Counted from the first letter of the stretch, positions 21,257 through 29,597 are shown. The stretch: DNA of 32,244 nt from Candidatus Omnitrophota bacterium (GCA_018818105.1 JAHISK010000143.1:1-32244); one strand, 5' to 3'. A program made the numbers and translations. Notes: generated by a model not told the origin, from the letters alone.

Positions 21257-23556
21257 CTTTTGCGGCATTCGCGCAAGCGCAGGAGGAAGGGCAAGGAGAG
21301 GTTTATGATTATCAGGAATACCCCAATGGGATAGAACAAGACCAGCTGGAAGTTTTCCAAAATCAGGAAATAGATTCACTATCTCAGGAAGAGTCCGCGG
21401 AAAAAACATGGGAAGACGAGAAGCAAGATTTGGCGCAGCCAAAAGGAGAAAAGGTTCCAGTAATCATTGATGGAGATGAGCTTAGTTATCTTCATGGTAA
21501 AGGACAAATTGTCGCTAAAGGAAATGTGAGGGTCACTAATAATAATATTACTTTGTTTTGTGATGAAATTGATTATGATGCCAAGACCTATCTGGCGCAT
21601 TTAAAAGGGAATGTGAAGATAGTAAAGACAGAGGTCGTGGCCGTTGAGGGAAAAGATGAGGAGGAAGAAAAAATTTCTACTATTTATGGCAAAGATGTGG
21701 TTTTTAATTTCCAGACTAAAGATGCCCAAATTGTAGATGTTAGAATGGAAGATCCTCCTATCTACGGTGAAGCCCAGAGCGCGGATAAAATTGGTGATGA
21801 GAAGTTTATTCTTAAAAGAAAAAGTTATTTTACTACCTGTGATTTAAAAAATCCGCATTATAAAATAACCGCGCGCCGTATAACGGTGTATCCAAAAGAT
21901 AGGATTATCGCAAGAGATGTGGTTTTCAAAGTATTGGATGTTCCGCTTATGTATTTGCCTTATTTTACGCATTCGCTTAAAGATAAATGGTTTCCTATTC
22001 AGATAGTTCCCGGTAAGGATCGAGAGTTGGGTGGATGTTTTGTGCGCAATAGCGTAAGATATGACCTTAATAAAGACAATAGAGGAAAGTTGCATGTTGA
22101 CTGGTATGATAAGCGAAAGCTAGGTGTGGGTATATCTCATAAGACTGATAGTGCTAAGTTTGGGGAGGCGTTGATTAAGTATTACGCTATTCAGGATGAG
22201 GCTTACGATAGAGAGTTAAGAGGGGATTTGTTTAAGCGGTATCCCGAACGAAGGAATACGGCAGAGAAGTATTTGGAAGATGACCGGTATCGCGCGCAAA
22301 TTTCTCATGAGTGGAATCCAATAGATAGGTTGTCTATAAAAAGTGAGTTTCATAAGTTTTCCGATGATAATTTTGTGAAAGATTTTTTCTTTCGCGAATA
22401 CGAAGTTGATCCGAATCCTTTATCGTATAACCTTATTGATTATTCTTTTTCTAATTCTTCAGTGTCTTTACTTACGCAAAAGAGAGTGAATCATTATAGT
22501 TCTCAAGTAGAATATTTGCCGCAGGTAGAGTACAATTTGTTCCGGCAAAATTTAGGGGCAAGTAAATTTTATTTTGAGTCCCAGGCGGCTTTAGGTAATT
22601 TAACCAGTAAAACAGCCCATTCAGATGTAGATAAGGATGTTGACCGATTTTACTCGCATAGTACGTTGAGTTATGATGGTAAGCTAAAGTGGTTGAGTCT
22701 TAACCCTTATATAGGAGGGTACGCCAACGTGTATTCTAAAGACGCCTTTGGTGATGAAGGGCTTTGGCGGGGAGCGTTTGAGACAGGGACCGATTTAAAC
22801 ACAAAGCTATATAAGGTATTTGGCGCGAATTTTAATATGTTAGGGAAAAAAGTAAAACTGATGCGGCATGTGGTAACGCCAAATGTTACTTATTCATATA
22901 AACACGATCCAACAGTTTCTAATACCAATGTCTTATCGTTTGATGGTAAAGATAGTATTACTAGGGCAGAATCAGCGGTTTTTAGCTTGAGTAATAAATT
23001 ACAAGCAAAGACAGAAGAGGGTACTGTTTGGGACTTTTTATATTTTAGCCCGTCAGTAAATTATCTTATTCATCCCGAAGGAGCTGCGAGTAGGTTTACG
23101 ACGGTAAATACAAATTTGGAAGTTTATCCTGTCGAAGGGATATCTTTAAATGCCAGCAAGGTTTATACTGTTGCTGATAGAAGAATTACTAGCGTCAATG
23201 TTGACCTTAAGTTTGAAGATACCAGTGGTGAAGGAAAATATGTTGTTTCTTTAGGTCACAGATATGCTCGCCATAGTAGCACACAGGGTACTTTTAATCT
23301 TGAATATCAGATTTTACCAAAAGTAAATTTTAAAAATTACCTGCGTTTTGAGCATAACACAGGGGATTTGCTGGAAAGAATGTTTGGAGTAAGACTGGAT
23401 TTACACTGTTGGTGGCTGGATTTAGGATACAGAATGGATAAACAAAGAGAGGGCGTTAATAATAATTCTGTCTGGATGATTTTTAGTTTAAAAGCGTTTC
23501 CTGATATGGAAGTTGTGTTTGATGAAAGTTATAAGGGAGCAAAAAGGAGATATTAA
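21127..23556 (+). CDS. lptD: LPS-assembly outer-membrane protein LptD
   Basis: About 809 residues from ATG 21127. The protein forms the outer-membrane barrel that inserts lipopolysaccharide, with LptE and the LptA bridge. After the signal peptide comes an acidic linker and an LptA/OstA-like beta-jellyroll (VIIDGDELSYLHGKGQIVAKG...NNITLFCDEIDYD). The LptD signature follows (YFTTCDLKNPHYKITARRI, then DVPLMYLPYF), and then the long barrel domain ending in alternating aromatic strands. The signal peptide is unusual. Its basic n-region (KIFLRKILRK) comes from the inner palindrome of a class D repeat, and its hydrophobic core (SVVCCLLSVVCSF) is five GTCTGTT heptads, with AFAQA as a cleavage site. 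It is followed by ugd after 2 bp. Confidence 0.93.
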   Translation: MTENRRQKTEGKQGLSAISWQLKIFLRKILRKSVVCCLLSVVCSFAAFAQAQEEGQGEVYDYQEYPNGIEQDQLEVFQNQEIDSLSQEESAEKTWEDEKQDLAQPKGEKVPVIIDGDELSYLHGKGQIVAKGNVRVTNNNITLFCDEIDYDAKTYLAHLKGNVKIVKTEVVAVEGKDEEEEKISTIYGKDVVFNFQTKDAQIVDVRMEDPPIYGEAQSADKIGDEKFILKRKSYFTTCDLKNPHYKITARRITVYPKDRIIARDVVFKVLDVPLMYLPYFTHSLKDKWFPIQIVPGKDRELGGCFVRNSVRYDLNKDNRGKLHVDWYDKRKLGVGISHKTDSAKFGEALIKYYAIQDEAYDRELRGDLFKRYPERRNTAEKYLEDDRYRAQISHEWNPIDRLSIKSEFHKFSDDNFVKDFFFREYEVDPNPLSYNLIDYSFSNSSVSLLTQKRVNHYSSQVEYLPQVEYNLFRQNLGASKFYFESQAALGNLTSKTAHSDVDKDVDRFYSHSTLSYDGKLKWLSLNPYIGGYANVYSKDAFGDEGLWRGAFETGTDLNTKLYKVFGANFNMLGKKVKLMRHVVTPNVTYSYKHDPTVSNTNVLSFDGKDSITRAESAVFSLSNKLQAKTEEGTVWDFLYFSPSVNYLIHPEGAASRFTTVNTNLEVYPVEGISLNASKVYTVADRRITSVNVDLKFEDTSGEGKYVVSLGHRYARHSSTQGTFNLEYQILPKVNFKNYLRFEHNTGDLLERMFGVRLDLHCWWLDLGYRMDKQREGVNNNSVWMIFSLKAFPDMEVVFDESYKGAKRRY

Positions 23557-23558
23557 TT

Positions 23559-24884
23559 ATGAGTCATAAGAAAAACATTAAAGTTTACAACCTTTGCGTA
23601 GTGGGTGCAGGGCACGTTGGGTTAGTCGCCGCTGCCTGTTTTTCCGAGTTAGGGCACAAGGTTATATGTGTTGATAATGATAAGAAACGGGTAAGCGCTT
23701 TAAGAAAAGAGATAATGCCGTTTTATGAGCCCCAAATGGCGCCGTTAGTAAAAAAAAATCTAAAGCGCGGTAATTTGGTTTTTTCCACGTCTTTAGATGA
23801 GGGAATAAAAAAATCTGATGTGATATTTGTCGCTGTAGGAACTCCGCCTCAGGCGGATGGGTCAGCTGACCTTACTTCTGTTGAAAATGTTGCTAGAGCT
23901 GTAGCCAAAAATTTAGACGGAGATTATAAATTAGTAATATCAAAGTCTACGGTTCCTGTTCAAACCGGTCAGCGCGCTAAAGAAACAATTTATCGTTATA
24001 GAAAAAACAATGCTGAGTTTGATGTGGCATCAAATCCTGAGTTTTTAAGAGAAGGTAAAGCGGTGTATGATTTCTTTTATCCTGATAGAATTGTTATCGG
24101 CGTTGAAACAAAACGGGCGGAGACTATTTTAAAAGAAATTTATGCCACGATTGACGCTCCTGTGATTGTTACCGATATAAACACCGCTGAATTGATTAAG
24201 CATGCTTCTAATTCTTTCCTTGCTACAAAGATTTCGTTTATTAACGCTGTATCAAGAGTTTGCGATTTGGCCGGCGCCGATGTTAGTAAGGTTTCTTTGG
24301 CGATGGGGTTGGATAAAAGGATAGGCAAAGATTTCCTTGATGCCGGAGTTGGATATGGCGGATTTTGTTTCCCTAAGGATTTAGAAGCTTTTATTTACAT
24401 TTCTAAGAAATTAGGGTATGATTTTAGGTTGCTTAAAGAGGCTCAAAATATAAATGAGGAGCAACGTTCCTATTTCGTTGAGAAAATCAAAGAACACTTG
24501 TGGATTCTAAAGGGTAAGAAAATTGCTGTTTTAGGGCTTTCGTTTAAACCCGACACCGATGATATGAGGTTCGCGCCGGCTATTGATATTATAGCGGCTT
24601 TATTAAAAGAAGGGGCAATATTATCACTTTACGATCCGCAAGCTAGGGATGAGGCTCAAGAGTTGTTTAAGGATAAGCGGATCAAGTTTTCTAAAAATTC
24701 GCAAGAAGCCTTAAGGGGCGTGGATTGTGTCTGTTTTTTAACTGAGTGGGAAGAGTTTAAGAATTTAGATTTTAAAAAAGCAAAAAAAGCCATGGCATAT
24801 CCTCTAGTTGCCGATGGCAGAAATATGTTCCAACGGGATGAGTTGAAGGCTTTAGGTTTTGAGTATATTGGGATGGGAAGATAG
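23559..24884 (+). CDS. ugd: UDP-glucose 6-dehydrogenase
   Basis: This 441-residue NAD-dependent enzyme oxidises UDP-glucose to UDP-glucuronate in two steps. The N-terminal Rossmann motif is VVGAGHVGLVAAACFSELG. The middle domain has SNPEFLREGKAVYDFF and the catalytic cysteine in GVGYGGFCFPKDL (about residue 268). The C-terminal domain has VLGLSFKPDTDDMRFAPA. It lies 2 bp after lptD, so envelope assembly and polysaccharide precursor supply may share a transcript. Its product feeds the UDP-xylose synthase at 27951. Confidence 0.94.
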   Translation: MSHKKNIKVYNLCVVGAGHVGLVAAACFSELGHKVICVDNDKKRVSALRKEIMPFYEPQMAPLVKKNLKRGNLVFSTSLDEGIKKSDVIFVAVGTPPQADGSADLTSVENVARAVAKNLDGDYKLVISKSTVPVQTGQRAKETIYRYRKNNAEFDVASNPEFLREGKAVYDFFYPDRIVIGVETKRAETILKEIYATIDAPVIVTDINTAELIKHASNSFLATKISFINAVSRVCDLAGADVSKVSLAMGLDKRIGKDFLDAGVGYGGFCFPKDLEAFIYISKKLGYDFRLLKEAQNINEEQRSYFVEKIKEHLWILKGKKIAVLGLSFKPDTDDMRFAPAIDIIAALLKEGAILSLYDPQARDEAQELFKDKRIKFSKNSQEALRGVDCVCFLTEWEEFKNLDFKKAKKAMAYPLVADGRNMFQRDELKALGFEYIGMGR

Positions 24885-24933
24885 TTTAGTCGATAGTGAA
24901 TAGTATCTAGTTGTTAGTATCTAGTATTTAGTG
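24885..24933 (+). repeat. One-armed heptad array, class F (TAGT-phased)
   Basis: Seven units, TTTAGTC, GATAGTG, AATAGTA, TCTAGTT, GTTAGTA, TCTAGTA, TTTAGTG, start directly after the ugd stop codon. TAGT recurs every 7 bp while the other three bases vary. No inverse arm is visible nearby. Confidence 0.75.
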
Positions 24934-24978
24934 AAGAGGATAATAAAAAATATTGTTTAGTAGAAATGCCCCAATAAA

Positions 24979-25055
24979 CATTCTAAATTTAGCATTTAAA
25001 ATAATTAATATCTAAAAATTAAAAATGCTAATTGGTAAATGGTAAATTTAAAATG
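24979..25055 (+). repeat. Heptad inverted repeat, class C
   Basis: The left arm begins CATTCTAAATTTAGCATTT. The right arm (25021-25055) contains AAATGCTAATTGGTAAAT, GGTAAAT, TTAAAAT. AAATGCTAA and TTAGCATTT, and TAAATTTA on both sides, pair. The element ends 7 bp before the ATG of the next gene and is adjacent to the class F array. Confidence 0.75.
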
Positions 25056-25062
25056 AGACGTT

Positions 25063-26367
25063 ATGGATAGTTATCAGGTATTAAAAGAGAAGATTGAGAA
25101 TAAACAGGCAAAGATTTGTATTGTGGGCTTGGGTTATGTGGGGCTTCCTTTGGCTGTTGCTTTTGGCCAATATGGATATTTTGTTTATGGGTTTGACACC
25201 AGTTCTTCACGAATTGAAAAATTAAAAAATGGAGAAAAATATATTGTTGATGTTGAGGCTCAAACAGTTCTGGATTTAATAAATAAAGATAAATTTTTGC
25301 CTACGACAGCAAAGAGCGTTTTAGGTGATTGCGATGTGGTTATAATTTGCGTGCCGACACCTTTACGAAAAGTGAAAATACCGGATATTTCTTATGTTGT
25401 AAAAGCTAGCAAAATGATAAAAAAATACTTGAAGGAAGGGCAGTTAGTTATTTTAGAAAGTACGTCTTTTCCTACGACTACAAGAGAAGTAGTATTGCCG
25501 GTTTTGAGGAAGTCCGGGTTGAAGGAAGAGGAGGATTTTTTTCTTTGTTTTTCTCCCGAGAGAGTTAATCCTGGAGATAAAGATTTTCCACCTACAAAAA
25601 TCCCCAAAGTTGTAGGGGGGTTGTCTGAGGAATCTACACAATTATCCTCGGCGTTGTATTCTAAAATCATGGAGGAAGTTTTTACAGTTTCAAGTCCGGA
25701 AGTCGCTGAAACATCTAAGTTATTGGAAAATACTTTCAGATTAGTAAATATCGCTTTAGCCAATGAATTCGCGATAGTATGTGATAAGTTAGGGATAAGC
25801 GTATGGGAGGTAATAGAAGCAGCAAAGACAAAGCCGTTTGGATTTATGCCTTTTTATCCCGGGCCGGGAACAGGCGGCCACTGTATTCCCTGTGATCCAT
25901 TATATTTATCCTGGAAAGCTAAAAAGTTAGGGTTTAAGACAAAGATGATAGACTTAGCTTCCTATATTAATCATTTTATGCCCAAGTATATTATTGATAA
26001 AGTAGAGGAGTTATTAAGAGAGAAAGAAGTGGCGTTGAAGGAATCAAGTGTTTTGGTTTTAGGGGTTACTTACAAGAAAGACGTAAAGGATTTGAGAGAG
26101 TCTCCCTCTTTAGATATAATTGAGCAGTTACAGAAAAGAACTAAAAAATTAGATTTTTATGATCCATTAATTCCTTATTTAGAGATTGCCGGTATTCATT
26201 CGAAAGGGATTGATTTTTCGGCTGATAATTTAAAAAATTACGATTGTATTGTTATTGCCACGGATCATTCTGATGTGGATTATGATATCTTGCAAAAGAG
26301 CGCTAAATTTATTTTTGATACGCGTAATGTGTATAAGCATGATTTTGGGAATGTGAAAAGACTATAA
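25063..26367 (+). CDS. UDP-N-acetyl-D-glucosamine 6-dehydrogenase (WbpA-like)
   Basis: This 434-residue nucleotide-sugar dehydrogenase is of the WbpA/WecC/VipA branch. The Rossmann motif is VGLGYVGLPLAVAFG. The branch-specific CFSPERVNPGDKD and TKLL-like TSKLLENTFRLVNIAL segments are present, and the catalytic cysteine is in PGPGTGGHCIPCDPLYL. The C-terminal NAD/UDP-binding domain has VLGVTYKKDVKDLRESPS. It probably oxidises UDP-GlcNAc (or UDP-GalNAc) to the uronate; substrate choice is inferred from branch motifs. No Shine-Dalgarno is seen, and a class C repeat ends 7 bp upstream. Confidence 0.9.
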   Translation: MDSYQVLKEKIENKQAKICIVGLGYVGLPLAVAFGQYGYFVYGFDTSSSRIEKLKNGEKYIVDVEAQTVLDLINKDKFLPTTAKSVLGDCDVVIICVPTPLRKVKIPDISYVVKASKMIKKYLKEGQLVILESTSFPTTTREVVLPVLRKSGLKEEEDFFLCFSPERVNPGDKDFPPTKIPKVVGGLSEESTQLSSALYSKIMEEVFTVSSPEVAETSKLLENTFRLVNIALANEFAIVCDKLGISVWEVIEAAKTKPFGFMPFYPGPGTGGHCIPCDPLYLSWKAKKLGFKTKMIDLASYINHFMPKYIIDKVEELLREKEVALKESSVLVLGVTYKKDVKDLRESPSLDIIEQLQKRTKKLDFYDPLIPYLEIAGIHSKGIDFSADNLKNYDCIVIATDHSDVDYDILQKSAKFIFDTRNVYKHDFGNVKRL

Positions 26368-26433
26368 ATAGCGTTTAGCGCATAGCGGATAGCGTAGAGT
26401 AAAATTTTCCTATACGCTAGCCGCTGTCCGCTA
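26368..26433 (+). repeat. Heptad inverted repeat, class B
   Basis: The left arm, 26368-26399, reads ATAGCGT, TTAGCGC, ATAGCGG, ATAGCGT. The right arm (26410-26433) reads CTATACG, CTAGCCG, CTGTCCG, CTA, around an A+T spacer (AAAATTTTCC). It starts right after the stop of the dehydrogenase and ends 14 bp before the epimerase ATG. Confidence 0.8.
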
Positions 26434-26447
26434 ATAGAGAGGCGAAT

Positions 26448-27416
26448 ATGATTAATTCTTTAAAAACCAAAAAGATTTTAGTGACGGGTGGCGCGGGATT
26501 TATTGGATCTCATATTGTCCAGCGTTTGTTGAAAGAAGGAAATTCTGTAGTGGTTCTTGATAATTTTTTTTCCGGAAAGAGAGAAAATTTATCTTTTGTG
26601 AATGATCTTACTTTAGGCGATGGTCAATATCGATTGATAGAAGGGGATATTAGGAATTATGATGATTGCCTCCAAAGCTGTAAGGGGGTCAATGTTATCT
26701 TTCATCAGGCAGCATTGAGAAGTGTTCCTAGGTCATTTAATAATCCTTACGATTATAATGAGGTTAATATTAATGGGATGTTGAATGTGTTAGAAGCGGC
26801 TAAAGCTAATAAGGTTAAGAGGGTGGTGTTTGCTTCGTCAAGTTCTATTTATGGAGATACGGATAAGTTTCCGCAGACCGAAGGCCAGTACCCACTATTG
26901 ATTTCTCCGTATGCTTTGAGTAAGTTAACGGGAGAGTATTATTGTCGTATTTATAGCCAAAACTTTGGATTAGAAACAGTATCATTACGGTATTTTAATG
27001 TTTTTGGGCCGCGGCAGGCTTTAGATGATGATTATGCTGTTGTTATTCCTAAGTTTATTGATTGTATTTTAAAAGATAGGCAACCTCCAATTCATGGTAC
27101 AGGTAAGCAATCTCGAGATTTTACGTATATAGATAATGTGGTTGAGGCAAATATTTTAGCGGCAGTGACAGTTGGGGTGGGGGGAAGTGTTTTGAATGTG
27201 GCTTGTGGGAAGACGCATTCAATTTTGGATTTAGTAGAGATCATTAATAAAACTACAAATAAATCTATAAAGCCGGTGTTTACTCCTCCAAGGGTGGGGG
27301 ATGTTTTTCGGACACACGCGGATATATCGCAAGCTCAAGCGTTGTTGGGGTTTAAGCCGGCAGTTGAGTTTGAGGAGGGCTTGAAGAGGACGGTTGAGTG
27401 GGTAGAAAACAAATAA
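26448..27416 (+). CDS. NAD-dependent UDP-hexose / UDP-HexNAc 4-epimerase
   Basis: This 322-residue extended SDR has the NAD motif TGGAGFIGSHIVQRLL, the catalytic Ser/Tyr/Lys set (ASSSSIYG and SPYALSK), and the C-terminal sugar-domain segments SLRYFNVFGPRQ and GTGKQSRDFTYIDNVVEANI. The RxFNVFGPRQ and downstream pattern resemble WbpP-type UDP-GlcNAc 4-epimerases more than GalE, fitting the adjacent WbpA-like dehydrogenase. GAGAGG before the ATG is a fair ribosome-binding site. Confidence 0.87.
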   Translation: MINSLKTKKILVTGGAGFIGSHIVQRLLKEGNSVVVLDNFFSGKRENLSFVNDLTLGDGQYRLIEGDIRNYDDCLQSCKGVNVIFHQAALRSVPRSFNNPYDYNEVNINGMLNVLEAAKANKVKRVVFASSSSIYGDTDKFPQTEGQYPLLISPYALSKLTGEYYCRIYSQNFGLETVSLRYFNVFGPRQALDDDYAVVIPKFIDCILKDRQPPIHGTGKQSRDFTYIDNVVEANILAAVTVGVGGSVLNVACGKTHSILDLVEIINKTTNKSIKPVFTPPRVGDVFRTHADISQAQALLGFKPAVEFEEGLKRTVEWVENK

Positions 27417-27419
27417 AAT

Positions 27420-27519
27420 CATTTTAAATTTATCATTGAAAAATTAGCATTTTAAATTGGAAAAATAGAAAACTAAATTCAGTTTAAAATGGTAAATGGT
27501 AAATTTGCAATTTAAAATG
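27420..27519 (+). repeat. Heptad inverted repeat, class C
   Basis: The left arm, from 27420, reads CATTTTAAATTTATCATTG, then AAATTAGCATTTTAAATTGG. The right arm (27481-27519) reads AGTTTAAAATGGTAAAT, then GGTAAATTTGCAATTTAAAATG. The element ends 8 bp before the cupin ATG, which has no Shine-Dalgarno. Confidence 0.75.
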
Positions 27520-27527
27520 AAATAATA

Positions 27528-27884
27528 ATGAAAGTAGAAAGGCCGTGGGGTTGTTATACCGTTTTGAATGAAGGAGCAGGGTTTAAGGTTAAGCTTGTTG
27601 AGGTTTTGCCTTATAAAAAATTAAGCCTTCAGAAACATAAGTGTAGAAGTGAGCATTGGGTTGTTGTTGAGGGACAAGCTCAAGTTGCCAATGATGGACA
27701 AACGTATTGTTTAAAGCCTAATGAAAGTATTTATATTTCTAAGAACAGTGTACACCGTTTAGAAAATAATGAAGATACAGTATTGAAAATAATTGAGGTT
27801 CAGTGTGGTGATTATTTAGAAGAGGACGATATAGAAAGATTAGAAGATGAATACCAAAGAGATAGCGTAGAGCGTAGAGCGTAG
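27528..27884 (+). CDS. Cupin protein, mannose-6-phosphate isomerase type II domain
   Basis: This 118-residue single-domain cupin matches the C-terminal domain of ManC/AlgA (PMI type II): N-terminal ERPWGCYTVL, LQKHKCRSEHWVVVEG with metal-ligand His and Glu residues, and ISKNSVHRLEN. It could isomerise mannose-6-phosphate and fructose-6-phosphate for GDP-mannose supply, but as a lone domain its activity is uncertain. The last residues (DSVERRA) and the stop codon are encoded by the left arm of a class B repeat. Confidence 0.82.
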   Translation: MKVERPWGCYTVLNEGAGFKVKLVEVLPYKKLSLQKHKCRSEHWVVVEGQAQVANDGQTYCLKPNESIYISKNSVHRLENNEDTVLKIIEVQCGDYLEEDDIERLEDEYQRDSVERRA

Positions 27885-27940
27885 AGCGGATAGAGAAAAA
27901 CAAAAAGTATTTACTACCCGCTACGCGCTAAACGCTGTTC
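27861..27940 (+). repeat. Heptad inverted repeat, class B, overlapping the cupin 3' end
   Basis: The left arm (27861-27893) has units AGCGTAG repeated three times followed by AGCGGAT. The right arm (27914-27940) reads CTACCCG, CTACGCG, CTAAACG, CTGTTC. The left arm supplies the cupin's last codons and stop. The right arm ends just before the GAGGAG ribosome-binding site of the next gene. Confidence 0.82.
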
Positions 27941-27950
27941 GAGGAGAGCT

Positions 27951-28886
27951 ATGAATGTATTGATTACAGGTGGAGCGGGGTTTATTGGGTCTCATTTATG
28001 CCGGCGGTTTTTAGATCAAGATAATTCTGTTATTTGTGTGGATAATTTTATTACCGGATCTAAAGAAAATGTGAAAGAGTTGTTAAGTAGTTCTAATTTT
28101 AAGTTGATGGAACATGATATTTCTCAGCCTTTATATATAGATGAGAGAATAGATTGGGTTTTCCATTTCGCCTCACTGGCTTCGCCAAAATATTATCTAA
28201 AGCATCCTATTAAGACTCTTAAATCAGGGCTTCTGGGAACGCATAATTGTTTAGGTTTGGCTAAGAAAAGTGAGGCTAAGTTTTTTTTGGCGTCGACGTC
28301 TGAAATTTATGGGGATCCTTTAGTTCATCCTCAGCCGGAAGAATATTGGGGCAATGTTAATTCTATAGGAGTAAGGTCCTGTTACGATGAATCTAAAAGA
28401 GGAGCGGAGGCGTTAGTGTACGCGTATATGCGTCAGCATAATTTAGATGTAAGAGTTATTCGTATTTTTAATACTTATGGCCCTAATATGCGGATTGATG
28501 ACGGTAGAGTTGTTTCTAACTTTATCGTGCAGGCGTTAAAAGGGCAGGATTTAACCATATATGGAGAAGGTAATCAGACGAGATCTTTTTGTTACGCGGA
28601 TGATTTAGTTTCAGGGATAATAAGGATGACTGAAGTCGATTATCAGATGCCTTTAAATTTAGGTAATCCCGGCGAATTTACGGTGAGCGAGTTGGCTAAG
28701 ATAGTCTTAAAAATAACGGATTCGAAATCAAAGATAAAGTTTTTGCCTTTACCAGAAGATGATCCGAAACAAAGACGGCCTGATATCAGTAAGGCTAGCG
28801 AATTATTGAATTGGCAGCCGCAAGTTTGTTTGGAAGAAGGTTTAAAGAGAACTATAGATTATTTTAAGAGAGTGATTAATGAGTAA
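27951..28886 (+). CDS. UDP-glucuronate decarboxylase (UDP-xylose synthase)
   Basis: This 311-residue SDR converts UDP-glucuronate to UDP-xylose. NAD motif TGGAGFIGSHLCRRFL and the UXS signatures are clear: FHFASLASPKYYLKHPIKTL, STSEIYGDPLVHPQPEEYWGNVN, catalytic Tyr/Lys in CYDESKRGAEAL, IFNTYGPNM and GNQTRSFCYADDLV. It complements ugd upstream, making a two-step UDP-xylose route in one cluster. A GAGGAG precedes the ATG. The 3' end overlaps the mntA-like gene by 8 bp. Confidence 0.94.
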   Translation: MNVLITGGAGFIGSHLCRRFLDQDNSVICVDNFITGSKENVKELLSSSNFKLMEHDISQPLYIDERIDWVFHFASLASPKYYLKHPIKTLKSGLLGTHNCLGLAKKSEAKFFLASTSEIYGDPLVHPQPEEYWGNVNSIGVRSCYDESKRGAEALVYAYMRQHNLDVRVIRIFNTYGPNMRIDDGRVVSNFIVQALKGQDLTIYGEGNQTRSFCYADDLVSGIIRMTEVDYQMPLNLGNPGEFTVSELAKIVLKITDSKSKIKFLPLPEDDPKQRRPDISKASELLNWQPQVCLEEGLKRTIDYFKRVINE

Positions 28887-29205
28887 GGATTCAATATTTG
28901 GGTTAACAAACGAATTGGTAAGCCAGATTATCAAAATCATTTTAGATCGTAAAGAGCCGGAGAAAATCGTTATTTTTGGCTCAAGGGCCCAGGGAGTATT
29001 TAAATACAATTCTGATATAGATATCGCGATTTTCGGCAGAGATTGGACAGATAGTGATATTGCTGTAGTAAAATTGAATTTAGATGAAGACGTACCTACG
29101 CCATTGAAGTTTGATGTGCTTAATTTTTACACGATAACTAAGGAGAGACTTAAAAAGAACATTTTAAATAAAGGGAGGGTTATTTATGACTCTGGAAAGG
29201 ATTGA
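28879..29205 (+). CDS. MntA-like minimal nucleotidyltransferase (antitoxin)
   Basis: This 108-residue MNT protein has the GSx10DxD motif: G34-S35, ten residues, D46-I-D48. The third acidic residue is probably in LKFDVLNF. In characterised type VII systems MntA neutralises its HEPN partner by adding AMP groups to a tyrosine. It overlaps the UDP-xylose synthase by 8 bp upstream and its HEPN partner by 20 bp downstream, so it is translated within the sugar operon. Confidence 0.85.
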   Translation: MSKDSIFGLTNELVSQIIKIILDRKEPEKIVIFGSRAQGVFKYNSDIDIAIFGRDWTDSDIAVVKLNLDEDVPTPLKFDVLNFYTITKERLKKNILNKGRVIYDSGKD

Positions 29206-29554
29206 TGAGTTTTTTGATGATTTTAGTAACGCTGTAGAACGATTGCGGGAAGCGTTAAATGGAGATTTTTCTTTGACCAGTTTGGTAGTTGATGGGACAA
29301 TTCAGCGGTTTGAGTTTACTTTTGAGTTGTCATGGAAACTAGCTAATGCTATATTGGAAAACAACAATGTTTTCGCGCGTTGGCCGCGTATGGTAATAAA
29401 AGAGGCGTTTAAATTCGGTCTTATTAAGGAAGGGCAGGGGTGGTTAGAAATGTTGGAGGATAGGAATAAGACTTCGCATATATATGATGAAAAACAGGCG
29501 TTGGGAATATATGAGAGGATAAAAAATAAACATTTAAACTTCTTGATAAATTAA
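29186..29554 (+). CDS. HepT / HI0074-like HEPN toxin-type partner
   Basis: This 122-residue all-helical protein is of the nucleotidyltransferase substrate-binding family (HI0074-like). It has the RFEFTFELSWK helix and the HEPN motif R-x4-H-x-Y at residues 93-100 (RNKTSHIY). In HepT toxins these Arg and His residues form the RNase centre and the Tyr is the AMPylation target of MntA. It overlaps the MNT gene by 20 bp. Whether this pair is an active toxin-antitoxin or a housekeeping enzyme pair cannot be told from sequence alone. Confidence 0.82.
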   Translation: MTLERIDEFFDDFSNAVERLREALNGDFSLTSLVVDGTIQRFEFTFELSWKLANAILENNNVFARWPRMVIKEAFKFGLIKEGQGWLEMLEDRNKTSHIYDEKQALGIYERIKNKHLNFLIN

Positions 29555-29586
29555 TTGGTGAAACTAAAGAGTATATAAATAGCATT

Positions 29587-29592
29587 AAGGAG
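29587..29592 (+). promoter_or_regulatory. Ribosome-binding site that decides the aminotransferase start
   Basis: AAGGAG lies 5 bases before the ATG at 29598, preferring it to the in-frame GTG at 29592, which overlaps the site itself. Confidence 0.7.
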
Positions 29593-29597
29593 TGAAG

